Assembly: GCF_900187325.1 (NCBI RefSeq)
Contig: NZ_FZMZ01000004.1
Coordinates: forward strand, 917,598-981,597
Direction: 5' to 3'
DNA from: Virgibacillus ndiopensis
GTDB taxonomy: Bacteria > Bacillota > Bacilli > Bacillales > Amphibacillaceae
DNA length: 64,000 nucleotides
Part shown: positions 46,241 to 55,349 of the stretch, piece by piece
Numbering within the stretch: position 1 is the stretch's first letter
Layout of the letters: each line of letters opens with the position of its first letter
Notes under the pieces: model-generated
What the model was told of the DNA's origin: nothing
The model's database searches: none
Seen by the model: the letters and a program-made list of their open reading frames with translations, nothing else
Position numbers and translations under genes: made by a program

Positions 46241-46459
46241 TACATCTGGGAGTAATGTACTGATTTCATTCGAAAGTCGTATTGCAAAGGTCCATAAAAC
46301 AGTCGTTGCAATCGTAAACGTCCCATTATGAGATATGAAATTAATTAATGATTTCAAGGTTTACGGAAAGATACTTACCAAAAGATTGTACTATCTTAAC
46401 TGTAATCATAAAATCTCCCTTATGAATACGGTTAAAATTAAAATACAAGGAGGAATAAA

Positions 46460-46921
46460 ATGGATCATCTATTAGCAATTGCAGTTAATGAATGTCTAAA
46501 TGAAGCTTTCGAAGGACCTAGAGGTGTTGGAAGTATGTTCACAGATCCGAACACTGCTATATTTGAGACACTTGAGCAGTTGTCTGCAGAAGAAGCCTCA
46601 ATGTCGGTTCACGGGGCGACAGTTGCAGCACACGCCGACCATACTCGCTTTTATTTATGGGGAACCAATGAAGTCTTAAGAAAAGGGAAACAGCCAAAAA
46701 TGGATTGGGAAGAGAGCTGGAGGATTACCTCAGTTAATGAAACCCAGTGGGACCGAATTCAAAATGAATTAAGAAACGAATACTTAACGCTTATGAAAAA
46801 CATTGATTCCGTTGATTGGAACACCCAAACAATCAATGAGGCTCTTGGCTCACTTGCCCATTCTGCCTACCATCTCGGAGCCATACGCCAGATGGTAAAA
46901 TCCGTTAAAGATTCTCAATAA
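46460..46921 (+). CDS. DinB-like family protein
   Basis: 153 aa four-helix DinB/YfiT-like protein. Possible metal ligands are His in VAAHADHTRFYL (H58 and H61) and the C-terminal HSAYHLGAIRQM near residue 136. Family members are metal-dependent hydrolases or thiol transferases acting on small thiols or damaged compounds; the substrate here is unknown. ACAAGGAGG precedes the ATG. Stands alone and divergent from the CGNR regulator. Confidence 0.88.
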   Translation: MDHLLAIAVNECLNEAFEGPRGVGSMFTDPNTAIFETLEQLSAEEASMSVHGATVAAHADHTRFYLWGTNEVLRKGKQPKMDWEESWRITSVNETQWDRIQNELRNEYLTLMKNIDSVDWNTQTINEALGSLAHSAYHLGAIRQMVKSVKDSQ

Positions 46922-47017
46922 GACACTTTAAATTTATACACACCCTAGAAATGAACAATCTTTATTATAAATTTATCAAACAGGGAATTATAACTGAATA
47001 ATCATTAGTTAAAATAA

Positions 47018-47177
47018 TATTTTCTCTTACTGTACGTACCGATTTTTGCATTATGTATTGGATTAATTGGTACAATTGCAGGTATTATCTCTAATAAAAA
47101 TCATAAAGAAAATATAAAAGTGATTATTAGTCTTTGGAGTAGTAATTGTATTTTTGACAATGATGCTAAGTGTATAA
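47018..47177 (+). pseudogene. Remnant of a small membrane protein
   Basis: An open stretch without start codon reads YFLLLYVPIFALCIGLIGTI then AGIISNKNHKENIKVI. A +1/-1 shift near 47131 moves into LVFGVVIVFLTMMLSV and a stop at 47175-47177. Two helices joined by a charged loop across a frameshift look like a decayed two-helix protein. It lies between the DinB gene and the groEL terminator. Confidence 0.4.
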
Positions 47178-47225
47178 AAAGAGGTTCCTTTAAGTCCTTT
47201 CGACTTTTGGGAACCTCTTTTTTGA
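47176..47225. terminator. Terminator between groEL and the upstream-strand remnant
   Basis: AAAAGAGGTTCC pairs with GGAACCTCTTTTTT; T runs on both sides. It probably ends the groESL transcript on the minus strand, about 90 nt after groEL. Confidence 0.8.
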
Positions 47226-47311
47226 AAATCTGCAAAACATGAGCAAAAGCATGAGCATTTACAAGGTCATCAACTCATAAATACTAGTATTACAAGGTTT
47301 TAAAACCTAGC

Positions 47312-48967
<1,656 letters not shown>

Positions 48968-49000
48968 TTAAAAATCTATTGATTATGATATTTATCGTTT

Positions 49001-49303
<303 letters not shown>

Positions 49304-49331
49304 TCATTTCTATAATGTATTTTTTAATTTA

Positions 49332-49398
49332 TTAGCACTCGTTCATAGCGAGTGCTAATTCCACTTTATATAATAAATAATACCGGTAAAAAATGCAA
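49332..49398 (-). promoter_or_regulatory. groESL promoter with CIRCE operator
   Basis: CIRCE TTAGCACTC-N9-GAGTGCTAA at 49332-49358 is perfect. Upstream on the minus strand are TTGCAT (49393-49398), 17 nt and TATTAT (49370-49375). HrcA should repress from CIRCE in the transcribed leader. Confidence 0.95.
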
Positions 49399-49580
49399 GT
49401 AATCTAATTTATTTTTTTCTGATTTTTTATCATGTACACACCCCCCACAAACCATACTATTATTACCGAACATAAAAATATGCTAAAATGTGTACTAGAG
49501 TTTTTTATTTTTGACAAATAGAGAAGCTATTCCATACATAGACTATAGTAATAATAGATTTTAAAAGGAGTCGTTAGATT

Positions 49581-50294
49581 TTGACGAAACGATATTGGTA
49601 TGTCATTTTAACCTATATTATCATGCAATTTTCCGGGATTATTTTTGCTCCACTACTATATGCTTTGTTACCTGTTACAGAAGACCAAGCGGTTGTTTAT
49701 TGGTCTATTTTTAGCTTTATAGCTGGACTAGCAGTTGTATTACTATTAATGAGACCTGACATGAGAACAGGAAATGACCGGGCTGCTTCTGACGTGGGTA
49801 GTGCAGTATTATGGTCAATTGGTGGGGTATTTATGGCATACTTTTCCCAAGCCATTGCTTCATTTATTGAATCAGAGTTATTTGATATTTCGATTGGGTC
49901 AGAAAATACGCAGATGATTATGGATATATCACGTACATTCCCTTTATTTGTAATTATCCCTGCGTTAGTAGCACCAATTTTAGAGGAGATTATTTTCCGA
50001 AAGATAATCTTCGGTGGACTATATAAGAAAATGAACTTTTTTATAGCAGCGTTATTATCTTCTTTTATTTTCGCTATCATCCATGGTGAACCTGAACATA
50101 TTCTCATATATGGTTCAATGGGGTTTGTGTTTGCATTTTTATATGTAAAAACAAAACGGATTATCGTCCCTATTATCGTTCACATGTCGATGAACAGTAT
50201 TTCCGTCATTGTTCAGCTTTCACTTAGTCCTGAGGATATAGAACGAATGCAGAAACAATTAGAACAGTTACAAATGATTTTTATTGGGGGCTAA
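49581..50294 (+). CDS. ydiL: CPBP family intramembrane metalloprotease (YdiL)
   Basis: 237 aa with about seven helices. The CPBP (CAAX/bacteriocin-processing) motifs are present: EEIIFRKIIFG near residue 138, the second-motif histidine in FAIIHGEPEH near 166, and HMSMNS near 205. Start is TTG 49581 after GGAG. Located upstream of ydiK, as in B. subtilis (where the pair lies between tatCY and groES). Relatives handle prenylated or bacteriocin-like peptides; the native substrate is unknown. Confidence 0.9.
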   Translation: MTKRYWYVILTYIIMQFSGIIFAPLLYALLPVTEDQAVVYWSIFSFIAGLAVVLLLMRPDMRTGNDRAASDVGSAVLWSIGGVFMAYFSQAIASFIESELFDISIGSENTQMIMDISRTFPLFVIIPALVAPILEEIIFRKIIFGGLYKKMNFFIAALLSSFIFAIIHGEPEHILIYGSMGFVFAFLYVKTKRIIVPIIVHMSMNSISVIVQLSLSPEDIERMQKQLEQLQMIFIGG

Positions 50295-50301
50295 TAATTT
50301 T

Positions 50302-50505
50302 ATGAGAACATCGCCAAAAACAATGGCCATCGTATACTTTGCAATGGGTATTTTATTTATATTCATAGCAGTACGAACAACGGAGGATACCGTATGGAAT
50401 TTCTCAACTATCGTTCTTGCGGTAATCGCAACGCTTGATTTTGGAGTTGCCATACGTTTAATGTCGGTCCATTACCGTTTAAAAAATAAAAATAAGAAGG
50501 AGTAG
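50302..50505 (+). CDS. ydiK: YdiK family small membrane protein (DUF4305)
   Basis: 67 aa from ATG 50302, with GGGGG 11-15 nt upstream; seven residues after the stop of ydiL. Two hydrophobic helices (about residues 8-25 and 33-52) and a basic tail YRLKNKNKKE. FAMGILFIFIAVRTTEDTVW is close to YdiK. The stop codon lies next to a strong terminator. Function unknown. Confidence 0.86.
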   Translation: MRTSPKTMAIVYFAMGILFIFIAVRTTEDTVWNFSTIVLAVIATLDFGVAIRLMSVHYRLKNKNKKE

Positions 50506-50530
50506 TGAAATTTTGCTACTCCTTTTTTAT
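50497..50530. terminator. Terminator of ydiL-ydiK, convergent with the ZIP gene
   Basis: AAGGAGTAG, loop, CTACTCCTTTTTTAT. Its 3' part touches the stop of the converging ZIP gene. Confidence 0.88.
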
Positions 50531-51246
50531 ATAGTCATATATAAATAAATACTCCCGAATCCTACCGTTCCAATTGCTGTACTGTATACGATAGAGGAAT
50601 TCTTGACTGCCACCACAAATATCTCTTTGACTGCAATCATGAAAATAATCGCTATAGCAAGATTTACGATGAAGGCAAGTAACGATGGTACAAATACTCC
50701 AACATATTGCCCAACCATCCCCCCTACAGCAATTGGTAATGTAATTAGAACTGTTAACAATACCCATGTAAAAAAACCAAAACCCGCCAAAAAAAGCGGT
50801 GTGAATATAATTATCCCTTCTGGTATGTTATGCAGTACAAGTGTCGCCAGTAATGCGTTCCCGACATCTGTACCTATTGTTGAACCAAGCGCCATACCTA
50901 CTGGAAAGTTATGCAAAGCAATACTTACTGCTAACAATAAGCCGGCTCGAATAAAAATATCTTTTTGTTGACTGCCGGTTATAATTGTAATCCTATCCAA
51001 TCCATAATGAATTAAGTAAAAAATTAATACACCTGCCATCATGCCAATCACCAGAATTCCCCATCCACCTAACGCAACACTTTCAGGAATCATTTCAAAA
51101 ACTAATAATCCCATTATTAGTCCTGAAGACAATGAATAAATGAATGCGAAATTTTCTCTTATACCTTTCATTATCCAAGCTAGTCCACCGCCAACCCCGA
51201 CTCCTATTCCTGAAGCAAAAACCCCAATTAACCATCCGACATCCAT
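50527..51246 (-). CDS. ZIP family metal transporter
   Basis: 239 aa with about eight helices. The two ZIP metal-site helices are seen as SIALHNFPVGMALGS near residue 110 and TLVLHNIPEGIIIF near 137; the first has NFPVG rather than the usual NxPEG, so one acidic ligand is lost. GGGGAGCG precedes ATG. It is divergent from the CzrA-like repressor, which suggests zinc or cobalt traffic. Direction of transport is not determined by sequence. Confidence 0.85.
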   Translation of the reverse strand: MDVGWLIGVFASGIGVGVGGGLAWIMKGIRENFAFIYSLSSGLIMGLLVFEMIPESVALGGWGILVIGMMAGVLIFYLIHYGLDRITIITGSQQKDIFIRAGLLLAVSIALHNFPVGMALGSTIGTDVGNALLATLVLHNIPEGIIIFTPLFLAGFGFFTWVLLTVLITLPIAVGGMVGQYVGVFVPSLLAFIVNLAIAIIFMIAVKEIFVVAVKNSSIVYSTAIGTVGFGSIYLYMTI

Positions 51247-51339
51247 TCAATTCGCTCCCCATAAAATGCTTGTACTTATTTATATGTCAACGCCGATTAG
51301 ATATACTGTTACAAGGTATCTGTAAAAGAAGATTTGAAT

Positions 51340-51380
51340 TTGACAGTATACTTCATTATTTTTATAATATGAACATATAC
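51340..51380 (+). promoter_or_regulatory. Promoter and CzrA-type operator before the ArsR-family gene
   Basis: TTGACA (51340-51345), 17 nt, TATAAT (51363-51368): perfect consensus. ATATGAACATATAC at 51367-51380 overlaps the -10 and start site, and occurs again identically at 51812-51825 before the efflux gene. It resembles the CzrA operator core (TGAACA...). Zinc binding would release the repressor. Confidence 0.85.
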
Positions 51381-51458
51381 TAATATATACATATTTAAAT
51401 TGGATTCACTGCTTGTTATATATTTCTAAGAATTTAGTAAGAAAGTGGGGGAAATATA

Positions 51459-51764
51459 ATGGAAAACGATAACAATAATGACTTAGATGAGGAAACGTTA
51501 TTTGTTGTATCACAAACATTCAAAGCACTTGGAGATCCAACAAGAATTCGCATTCTACATCTTCTTTTTCAAAAAGAGTACTCGGTAAATGGGATTGCTG
51601 AAGCGTTACATTTAAGGCAATCAACCGTTTCCCATCAATTACGCTTTTTAAAGAATTTGCGTTTAGTAAAATATCGACGAGAAGGAACAACATTAAACTA
51701 TTCTCATGACGATGAGCATGTCATGAATATGTTAAAACAAACAATTGATCATGCTTGTCACTAG
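51459..51764 (+). CDS. czrA: ArsR/SmtB-family metal-sensing repressor (CzrA type)
   Basis: 101 aa winged-helix dimer. [20 protein letters not shown] near residue 25 and the recognition helix [20 protein letters not shown] near 55. The C-terminal helix has the alpha-5 metal motif D-x-H-x10-H-x2-H: DEH near the start and HACH at the end. This is the zinc/cobalt site of CzrA-like sensors. GGGGG ribosome site before ATG. Located between ZIP and CDF transporters. Confidence 0.92.
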   Translation: MENDNNNDLDEETLFVVSQTFKALGDPTRIRILHLLFQKEYSVNGIAEALHLRQSTVSHQLRFLKNLRLVKYRREGTTLNYSHDDEHVMNMLKQTIDHACH

Positions 51765-51811
51765 TTAGCTCTACTTTTTATTTAAATCGGAAGTAATTCA
51801 CCAATATTGTT

Positions 51812-51825
51812 ATATGAACATATAC
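51812..51825 (+). promoter_or_regulatory. Second CzrA-type operator, before the CDF efflux gene
   Basis: ATATGAACATATAC, identical in 14 of 14 bases to 51367-51380, followed by AAATATAACG. It lies about 40 nt before the efflux start codon, with only a weak -10 (TATATG) overlapping. Confidence 0.8.
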
Positions 51826-51863
51826 AAATATAACGAGCAGTAGTTAATAAGGAGGAAATACAC

Positions 51864-52796
51864 ATGGGGCATGATCACGGCCATGACCATACACATGGAG
51901 CAAATAAGAAAGCCTTAATGATTAGTTTTTTTATTACCACTGGCTACATGATTATTGAGGCAATCGGAGGATTTATAACGAACAGTCTGGCCCTAATTTC
52001 AGATGCAGGACATATGCTCAGTGATTCTATTTCACTTGGGGTTGGTGTATTGGCCTTTATAATGGGGGAAAAAGTTGCGAATTATAGTAAAACCTATGGC
52101 TATAAACGATTTGAAATTCTAGCTGCCCTCTTTAATGGCGTCACGCTTTCGTTAATTGCACTTTATATCTTTTATGAAGCCTATCATCGGTTTATGAGCC
52201 CTCCCGAAGTTGCATCAACAGGAATGCTGGTGATTGCAATCATCGGACTGATTTTAAACCTTGCTGTTGCATGGATTTTAATGCGAGGTGATACAGAGGA
52301 AAACTTAAACTTACGAGCGGCTTTCCTCCACGTTCTAGGAGATCTATTAGGGTCTGTCGGCGCGATTGTTGCCGCGCTATTAATTATGTTTTTTAACTGG
52401 GGTTGGGCTGATCCACTCGCAAGTATTATTGTAGCCGTTCTTGTATTAATAAGTGGTATTCGTGTTACAAAAGACGCAGTCCATGTGCTAATGGAAGGAA
52501 CGCCAAGAAACGTTGATTTAAATGATGTAATTAACACGATGGAAAATGTTCCAGGTATACTGGGAATACATGATTTACATGTTTGGAGTATTACAAGCGG
52601 GCAAAATGCTCTTTCCTGTCATGCTGTTGTAGATGGAACTATATCTGTTGGAGAAAGTCAAAAATTGTTACGGTCCATTGAACATGAATTGGAACACAAA
52701 GGTATTGGTCATGTAACAATTCAAATGGAAAATAACAAACACCCACATGGTAATTCTGTTATGTGTCAAAATGAACACGAAGAACACAACCATTAA
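51864..52796 (+). CDS. czcD: Cation diffusion facilitator (zinc/cobalt efflux)
   Basis: 310 aa, six helices and a cytoplasmic C-terminal domain. His-rich N-terminus MGHDHGHDHTHG. Metal-transport residues of CDF proteins are visible as SDAGHMLSDS (helix two) and LHVLGDLLGS (helix five); the tail has GIHDLHVWSITSGQNALSCH and a His-rich end. Exports Zn, Co or Cd by proton exchange. Preceded by its own CzrA-type operator, 100 nt after the repressor gene. Confidence 0.93.
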   Translation: MGHDHGHDHTHGANKKALMISFFITTGYMIIEAIGGFITNSLALISDAGHMLSDSISLGVGVLAFIMGEKVANYSKTYGYKRFEILAALFNGVTLSLIALYIFYEAYHRFMSPPEVASTGMLVIAIIGLILNLAVAWILMRGDTEENLNLRAAFLHVLGDLLGSVGAIVAALLIMFFNWGWADPLASIIVAVLVLISGIRVTKDAVHVLMEGTPRNVDLNDVINTMENVPGILGIHDLHVWSITSGQNALSCHAVVDGTISVGESQKLLRSIEHELEHKGIGHVTIQMENNKHPHGNSVMCQNEHEEHNH

Positions 52797-52800
52797 AGTC

Positions 52801-53051
52801 AGAATCGGGGCTTGAGACATAACTAAATTTTTTAAGTATATAGACGAACAAAGTGCTGTTTTAGTGGAGGAAATATACGTAGACTCCTGCGGGAGGAAAG
52901 GCATAGGTGAGACCCCGCTGTGCGCCAGCACGAGGAGGCTCAACAGCCGCCCGCGGAAAGCGAAGTATATTTCCGGAGCGGATTATACACCAACCATTAT
53001 ATCATTCAGATTTTTCTTTGGTTAAAACACTTTTGTCTCAACCTCGTTCTT
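52801..53051. repeat. Long imperfect palindromic intergenic repeat
   Basis: About 250 bp with nested inverted arms: outer TTGAGACA (52812-52819) with TGTCTCAA (53034-53041), middle GGAAATATAC (52869-52878) with GTATATTTCC (52965-52974), and inner CCTGCGGG with CCCGCGG. The core (GACTCCTGCGGGAGGAAAGG, GAGACCCCGCTG, GAGGAGGCTC, CCGCGGAAAGCG) is typical of a dispersed repeat I recall from Bacillus and Oceanobacillus genomes. It is GC-rich, non-coding and lies between the efflux and Sco genes. Confidence 0.85.
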
Positions 53052-53163
53052 TATTTCCAATACGATTTGTCACACATCGTTCACACCAAATTTATTGTAT
53101 GATTTACTTTATCCATATAAACTAATAGTAGAATGTACTAAAATAGTAAGGTAGGTATGTATA

Positions 53164-53751
53164 ATGAAACGAACGTTATTTACAACAGTTTGTCTTATCC
53201 TAATTATAATTCTTCAAGCATGTGGGAGTGAAAAAACGATACCAGAGAAACTTGACTGGAAGGTACAAGATTTTGAAGCAACAAATCAAAATGGAGAAAC
53301 TGTCTCATTTTCTGATCTAAAAGGAAAAGTGTGGATTGCTGATTTTATATTTACAAATTGTACTAGTGTTTGTCCACCAATGACAGCAAATATGGCAAAA
53401 TTACAAGATAAACTAAAAGAGGCTGATGTTCCAGTCGAAATAGTTTCATTTACGGTCGATCCTAAACGCGACACACCAGATGTTCGTAAAAAGTATATTA
53501 CAGAACGTGGAGGAGATTTATCGAACTGGTCATTCCTAGGTGATTATTCCTTCAATTACGTGAAAGATATCTCAGAATCCTCTTTTAAATCATCGGCAAC
53601 AAAACCAGCAGAGGGAACTGATCAATTTACCCATGGGACAAGGTTTTTTCTTGTCAATAAAGAAGGAACGATTGTAAAACATTATAGTGGCGTTCAAAAT
53701 GTTCCATACGATACAATCGTTGAGCACGCAGAAATTCTAGCAGAAAAATGA
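53164..53751 (+). CDS. ypmQ: Sco1/SenC-family copper lipoprotein (YpmQ)
   Basis: 195 aa. Signal peptide with lipobox LQAC (Cys20). Thioredoxin-fold domain with the copper-binding pair in NCTSVCPP (Cys66 and Cys70) and the conserved His157 in FTHGTRFFLV; TVDPKRDTPDVRKKY near 97. Delivers copper to, or reduces, the CuA site of cytochrome c oxidase on the outer face of the membrane. A single gene with its own terminator. Confidence 0.92.
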   Translation: MKRTLFTTVCLILIIILQACGSEKTIPEKLDWKVQDFEATNQNGETVSFSDLKGKVWIADFIFTNCTSVCPPMTANMAKLQDKLKEADVPVEIVSFTVDPKRDTPDVRKKYITERGGDLSNWSFLGDYSFNYVKDISESSFKSSATKPAEGTDQFTHGTRFFLVNKEGTIVKHYSGVQNVPYDTIVEHAEILAEK

Positions 53752-53759
53752 TTACTTTT

Positions 53760-53790
53760 ACCCCTGTTCAATATGGTCAGGGTTTTTTTG
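53760..53790 (+). terminator. Terminator of the Sco gene
   Basis: ACCCCTG, loop, CAGGGTTTTTTTG. Starts about 10 nt after the stop codon. Confidence 0.82.
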
Positions 53791-53848
53791 TATTAATTTG
53801 AGGAAACAAGAAAACCTAAGATAAGAACAGTTCTTAGGAGGTAGAAAA

Positions 53849-53986
53849 ATGGGTAAGGATCGGCAGGAAAAGAAGCTTAGGAAATCAGGCAAAGTTGCTT
53901 CAGACCGTGATGAATCACTTCATTATGGAGGATCTACACACTTAGAAGGTCCCGAAGAAGCTCGTAAACGTAATCAGAAAGGTTAA
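53849..53986 (+). CDS. ypzI: YpzI family small protein
   Basis: 45 aa: MGKDRQEKKLRKSGKVASDR, then DESLHYGGSTHLEGPEEARK and RNQKG. This is the YpzI pattern (DRQEKKL...SDRD..LHY.G...LEGPEEAR). ATG follows AGGAGGT by 7 nt. Highly charged, no membrane segment. A short inverted repeat (53815-53838) overlaps its ribosome site. Function unknown; found across spore formers. Confidence 0.9.
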   Translation: MGKDRQEKKLRKSGKVASDRDESLHYGGSTHLEGPEEARKRNQKG

Positions 53987-54001
53987 CTTATAATCAAGTA
54001 A

Positions 54002-54033
54002 AGAGGTTTTCTGCTAATAGCGAAAACCTCTCC
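54002..54033. terminator. Terminator of ypzI, convergent with rex
   Basis: AGAGGTTTTC (54002-54011), loop, GAAAACCTCT (54022-54031). A 10-bp stem 15 nt after ypzI; T content is modest on both sides. Confidence 0.7.
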
Positions 54034-54074
54034 TTCTTACTTTCGTTTCAAGCTATGTATAATCAATATAAATG

Positions 54075-54713
54075 CTATTCTTCCGTATTTAATGGATAAT
54101 GCTTCAAAAAGTATACTAATGCTTGAAGTTCTACAGCTAAATCAATATGATGAACTCGAACACTATCAGGTACTGTTATTCGTGCTGGTGTAAAGTTAAG
54201 AATACCCGAAATACCTACATCTACAAGTCTATTTGTAATACCTTCCGCAACACTTGCAGGAACTGTTAAAATTGCCACTTGTACCCCATTAATTTTTTCC
54301 TCTAACTCATCAATATGATAAATTGGTACTCCACCAATGTCTTTTCCTACTTTTTCTGGATTAGCATCAAACGCCATCATGATCTTCGTATTATTGTTTT
54401 TCATAAAATTATAATGTAAGAATGCTGTACCAAGATTACCGGTACCAATTATGGCAACTTCAGTTAGTTCATCCTGATCGAGGGTCTTTCGGAAAAATCC
54501 AAGTAAATATTCAACGTTGTATCCATACCCTTTTTTCCCTAACGCACCAAAATAACTAAAATCACGCCGGATAGTCGCAGAATCAACTTTGACAGCTTCA
54601 CTTAGTTCCTTTGATGATACTCTCAATTTACCCTGATGATGTAAATTATTTAAAAACCGATAATATAATGGTAAACGTTTCGCAGTAGCTTGTGGAATCT
54701 TATTTTGATCCAA
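54075..54713 (-). CDS. rex: Redox-sensing transcriptional repressor Rex
   Basis: 212 aa. N-terminal winged helix (residues 1-80: [20 protein letters not shown], then [25 protein letters not shown]) and a Rossmann domain with [14 protein letters not shown] near 93. Dimeric repressor sensing NADH/NAD+ and controlling fermentation and respiration genes. Co-transcribed with moaC, 3 nt gap. A possible Rex box is upstream of moaC at 55276. Confidence 0.95.
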   Translation of the reverse strand: MDQNKIPQATAKRLPLYYRFLNNLHHQGKLRVSSKELSEAVKVDSATIRRDFSYFGALGKKGYGYNVEYLLGFFRKTLDQDELTEVAIIGTGNLGTAFLHYNFMKNNNTKIMMAFDANPEKVGKDIGGVPIYHIDELEEKINGVQVAILTVPASVAEGITNRLVDVGISGILNFTPARITVPDSVRVHHIDLAVELQALVYFLKHYPLNTEE

Positions 54714-54716
54714 ATG

Positions 54717-55211
54717 TTACTCCTCCTTGCCTTCCAAATAGTAATCACCAGATTTACCACCTTTTTTCTCAAGTAAATAGGTTTCACCGATTACCATCCC
54801 TTTATCAATAGCTTTACACATATCATATATCGTTAAAGCAGTTGCGGTTGCTGCCGTCAACGCTTCCATTTCAACACCTGTACTACCTTTAGTTTTAACA
54901 AATGCATCTATTTGTAAAACATACGAATTATCCGAAATCTCCCATTCAAAAGAAATATCAACACCCTTTAATTGTAATGGATGACACATTGGAATCCAAT
55001 CCGATGTCTTTTTCGCAGCCATAATTCCTGCAACTTGAGAAACTGCGAGCACGTCACCTTTTGCAATTTCATTTCCTGTTATTTTATTATAGATTTCCTC
55101 CGTCACATGAACGCTGGACCTAGCAATGGCTGTTCGTTCAGTATCACTCTTCCCAGTGATGTCAACCATACGTGCTCTTCCTTGTTCATTAAAGTGCGTG
55201 AAATCTGCCAT
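54717..55211 (-). CDS. moaC: Cyclic pyranopterin monophosphate synthase MoaC
   Basis: Second step of molybdenum cofactor synthesis. 164 aa from ATG 55209-55211 (GGAGATGAGTAT before it). [20 protein letters not shown] opening, [20 protein letters not shown] near residue 60 and the catalytic region [20 protein letters not shown] near 115. First gene of moaC-rex. Confidence 0.96.
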   Translation of the reverse strand: MADFTHFNEQGRARMVDITGKSDTERTAIARSSVHVTEEIYNKITGNEIAKGDVLAVSQVAGIMAAKKTSDWIPMCHPLQLKGVDISFEWEISDNSYVLQIDAFVKTKGSTGVEMEALTAATATALTIYDMCKAIDKGMVIGETYLLEKKGGKSGDYYLEGKEE

Positions 55212-55275
55212 ATACTCATCTCCAATTAAACATTTCAGTATGTACACCTTATTTTAGCAGAAAAAAAATGATAAG

Positions 55276-55293
55276 TCGTGATTAAATTCACAA
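55276..55293 (-). promoter_or_regulatory. Candidate Rex operator before moaC-rex
   Basis: Minus strand TTGTGAA-TTTA-ATCACGA against TTGTGAA-WWWW-TTCACAA: left arm perfect, right arm 5 of 7. It lies directly after a TATAAT -10 of the moaC-rex operon, so binding would block transcription. Suggests autoregulation. Confidence 0.55.
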
Positions 55294-55349
55294 TTATATT
55301 GATAGCTTAATTCATAGTACGGTACACTTATGTAGATGAGGTGAACGAA

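Noticed and set aside
46117..46326. 69-aa minus-strand frame between the CGNR and DinB genes
   Set aside because: No ribosome site, no family resemblance, and it lies across the promoter and operator region.
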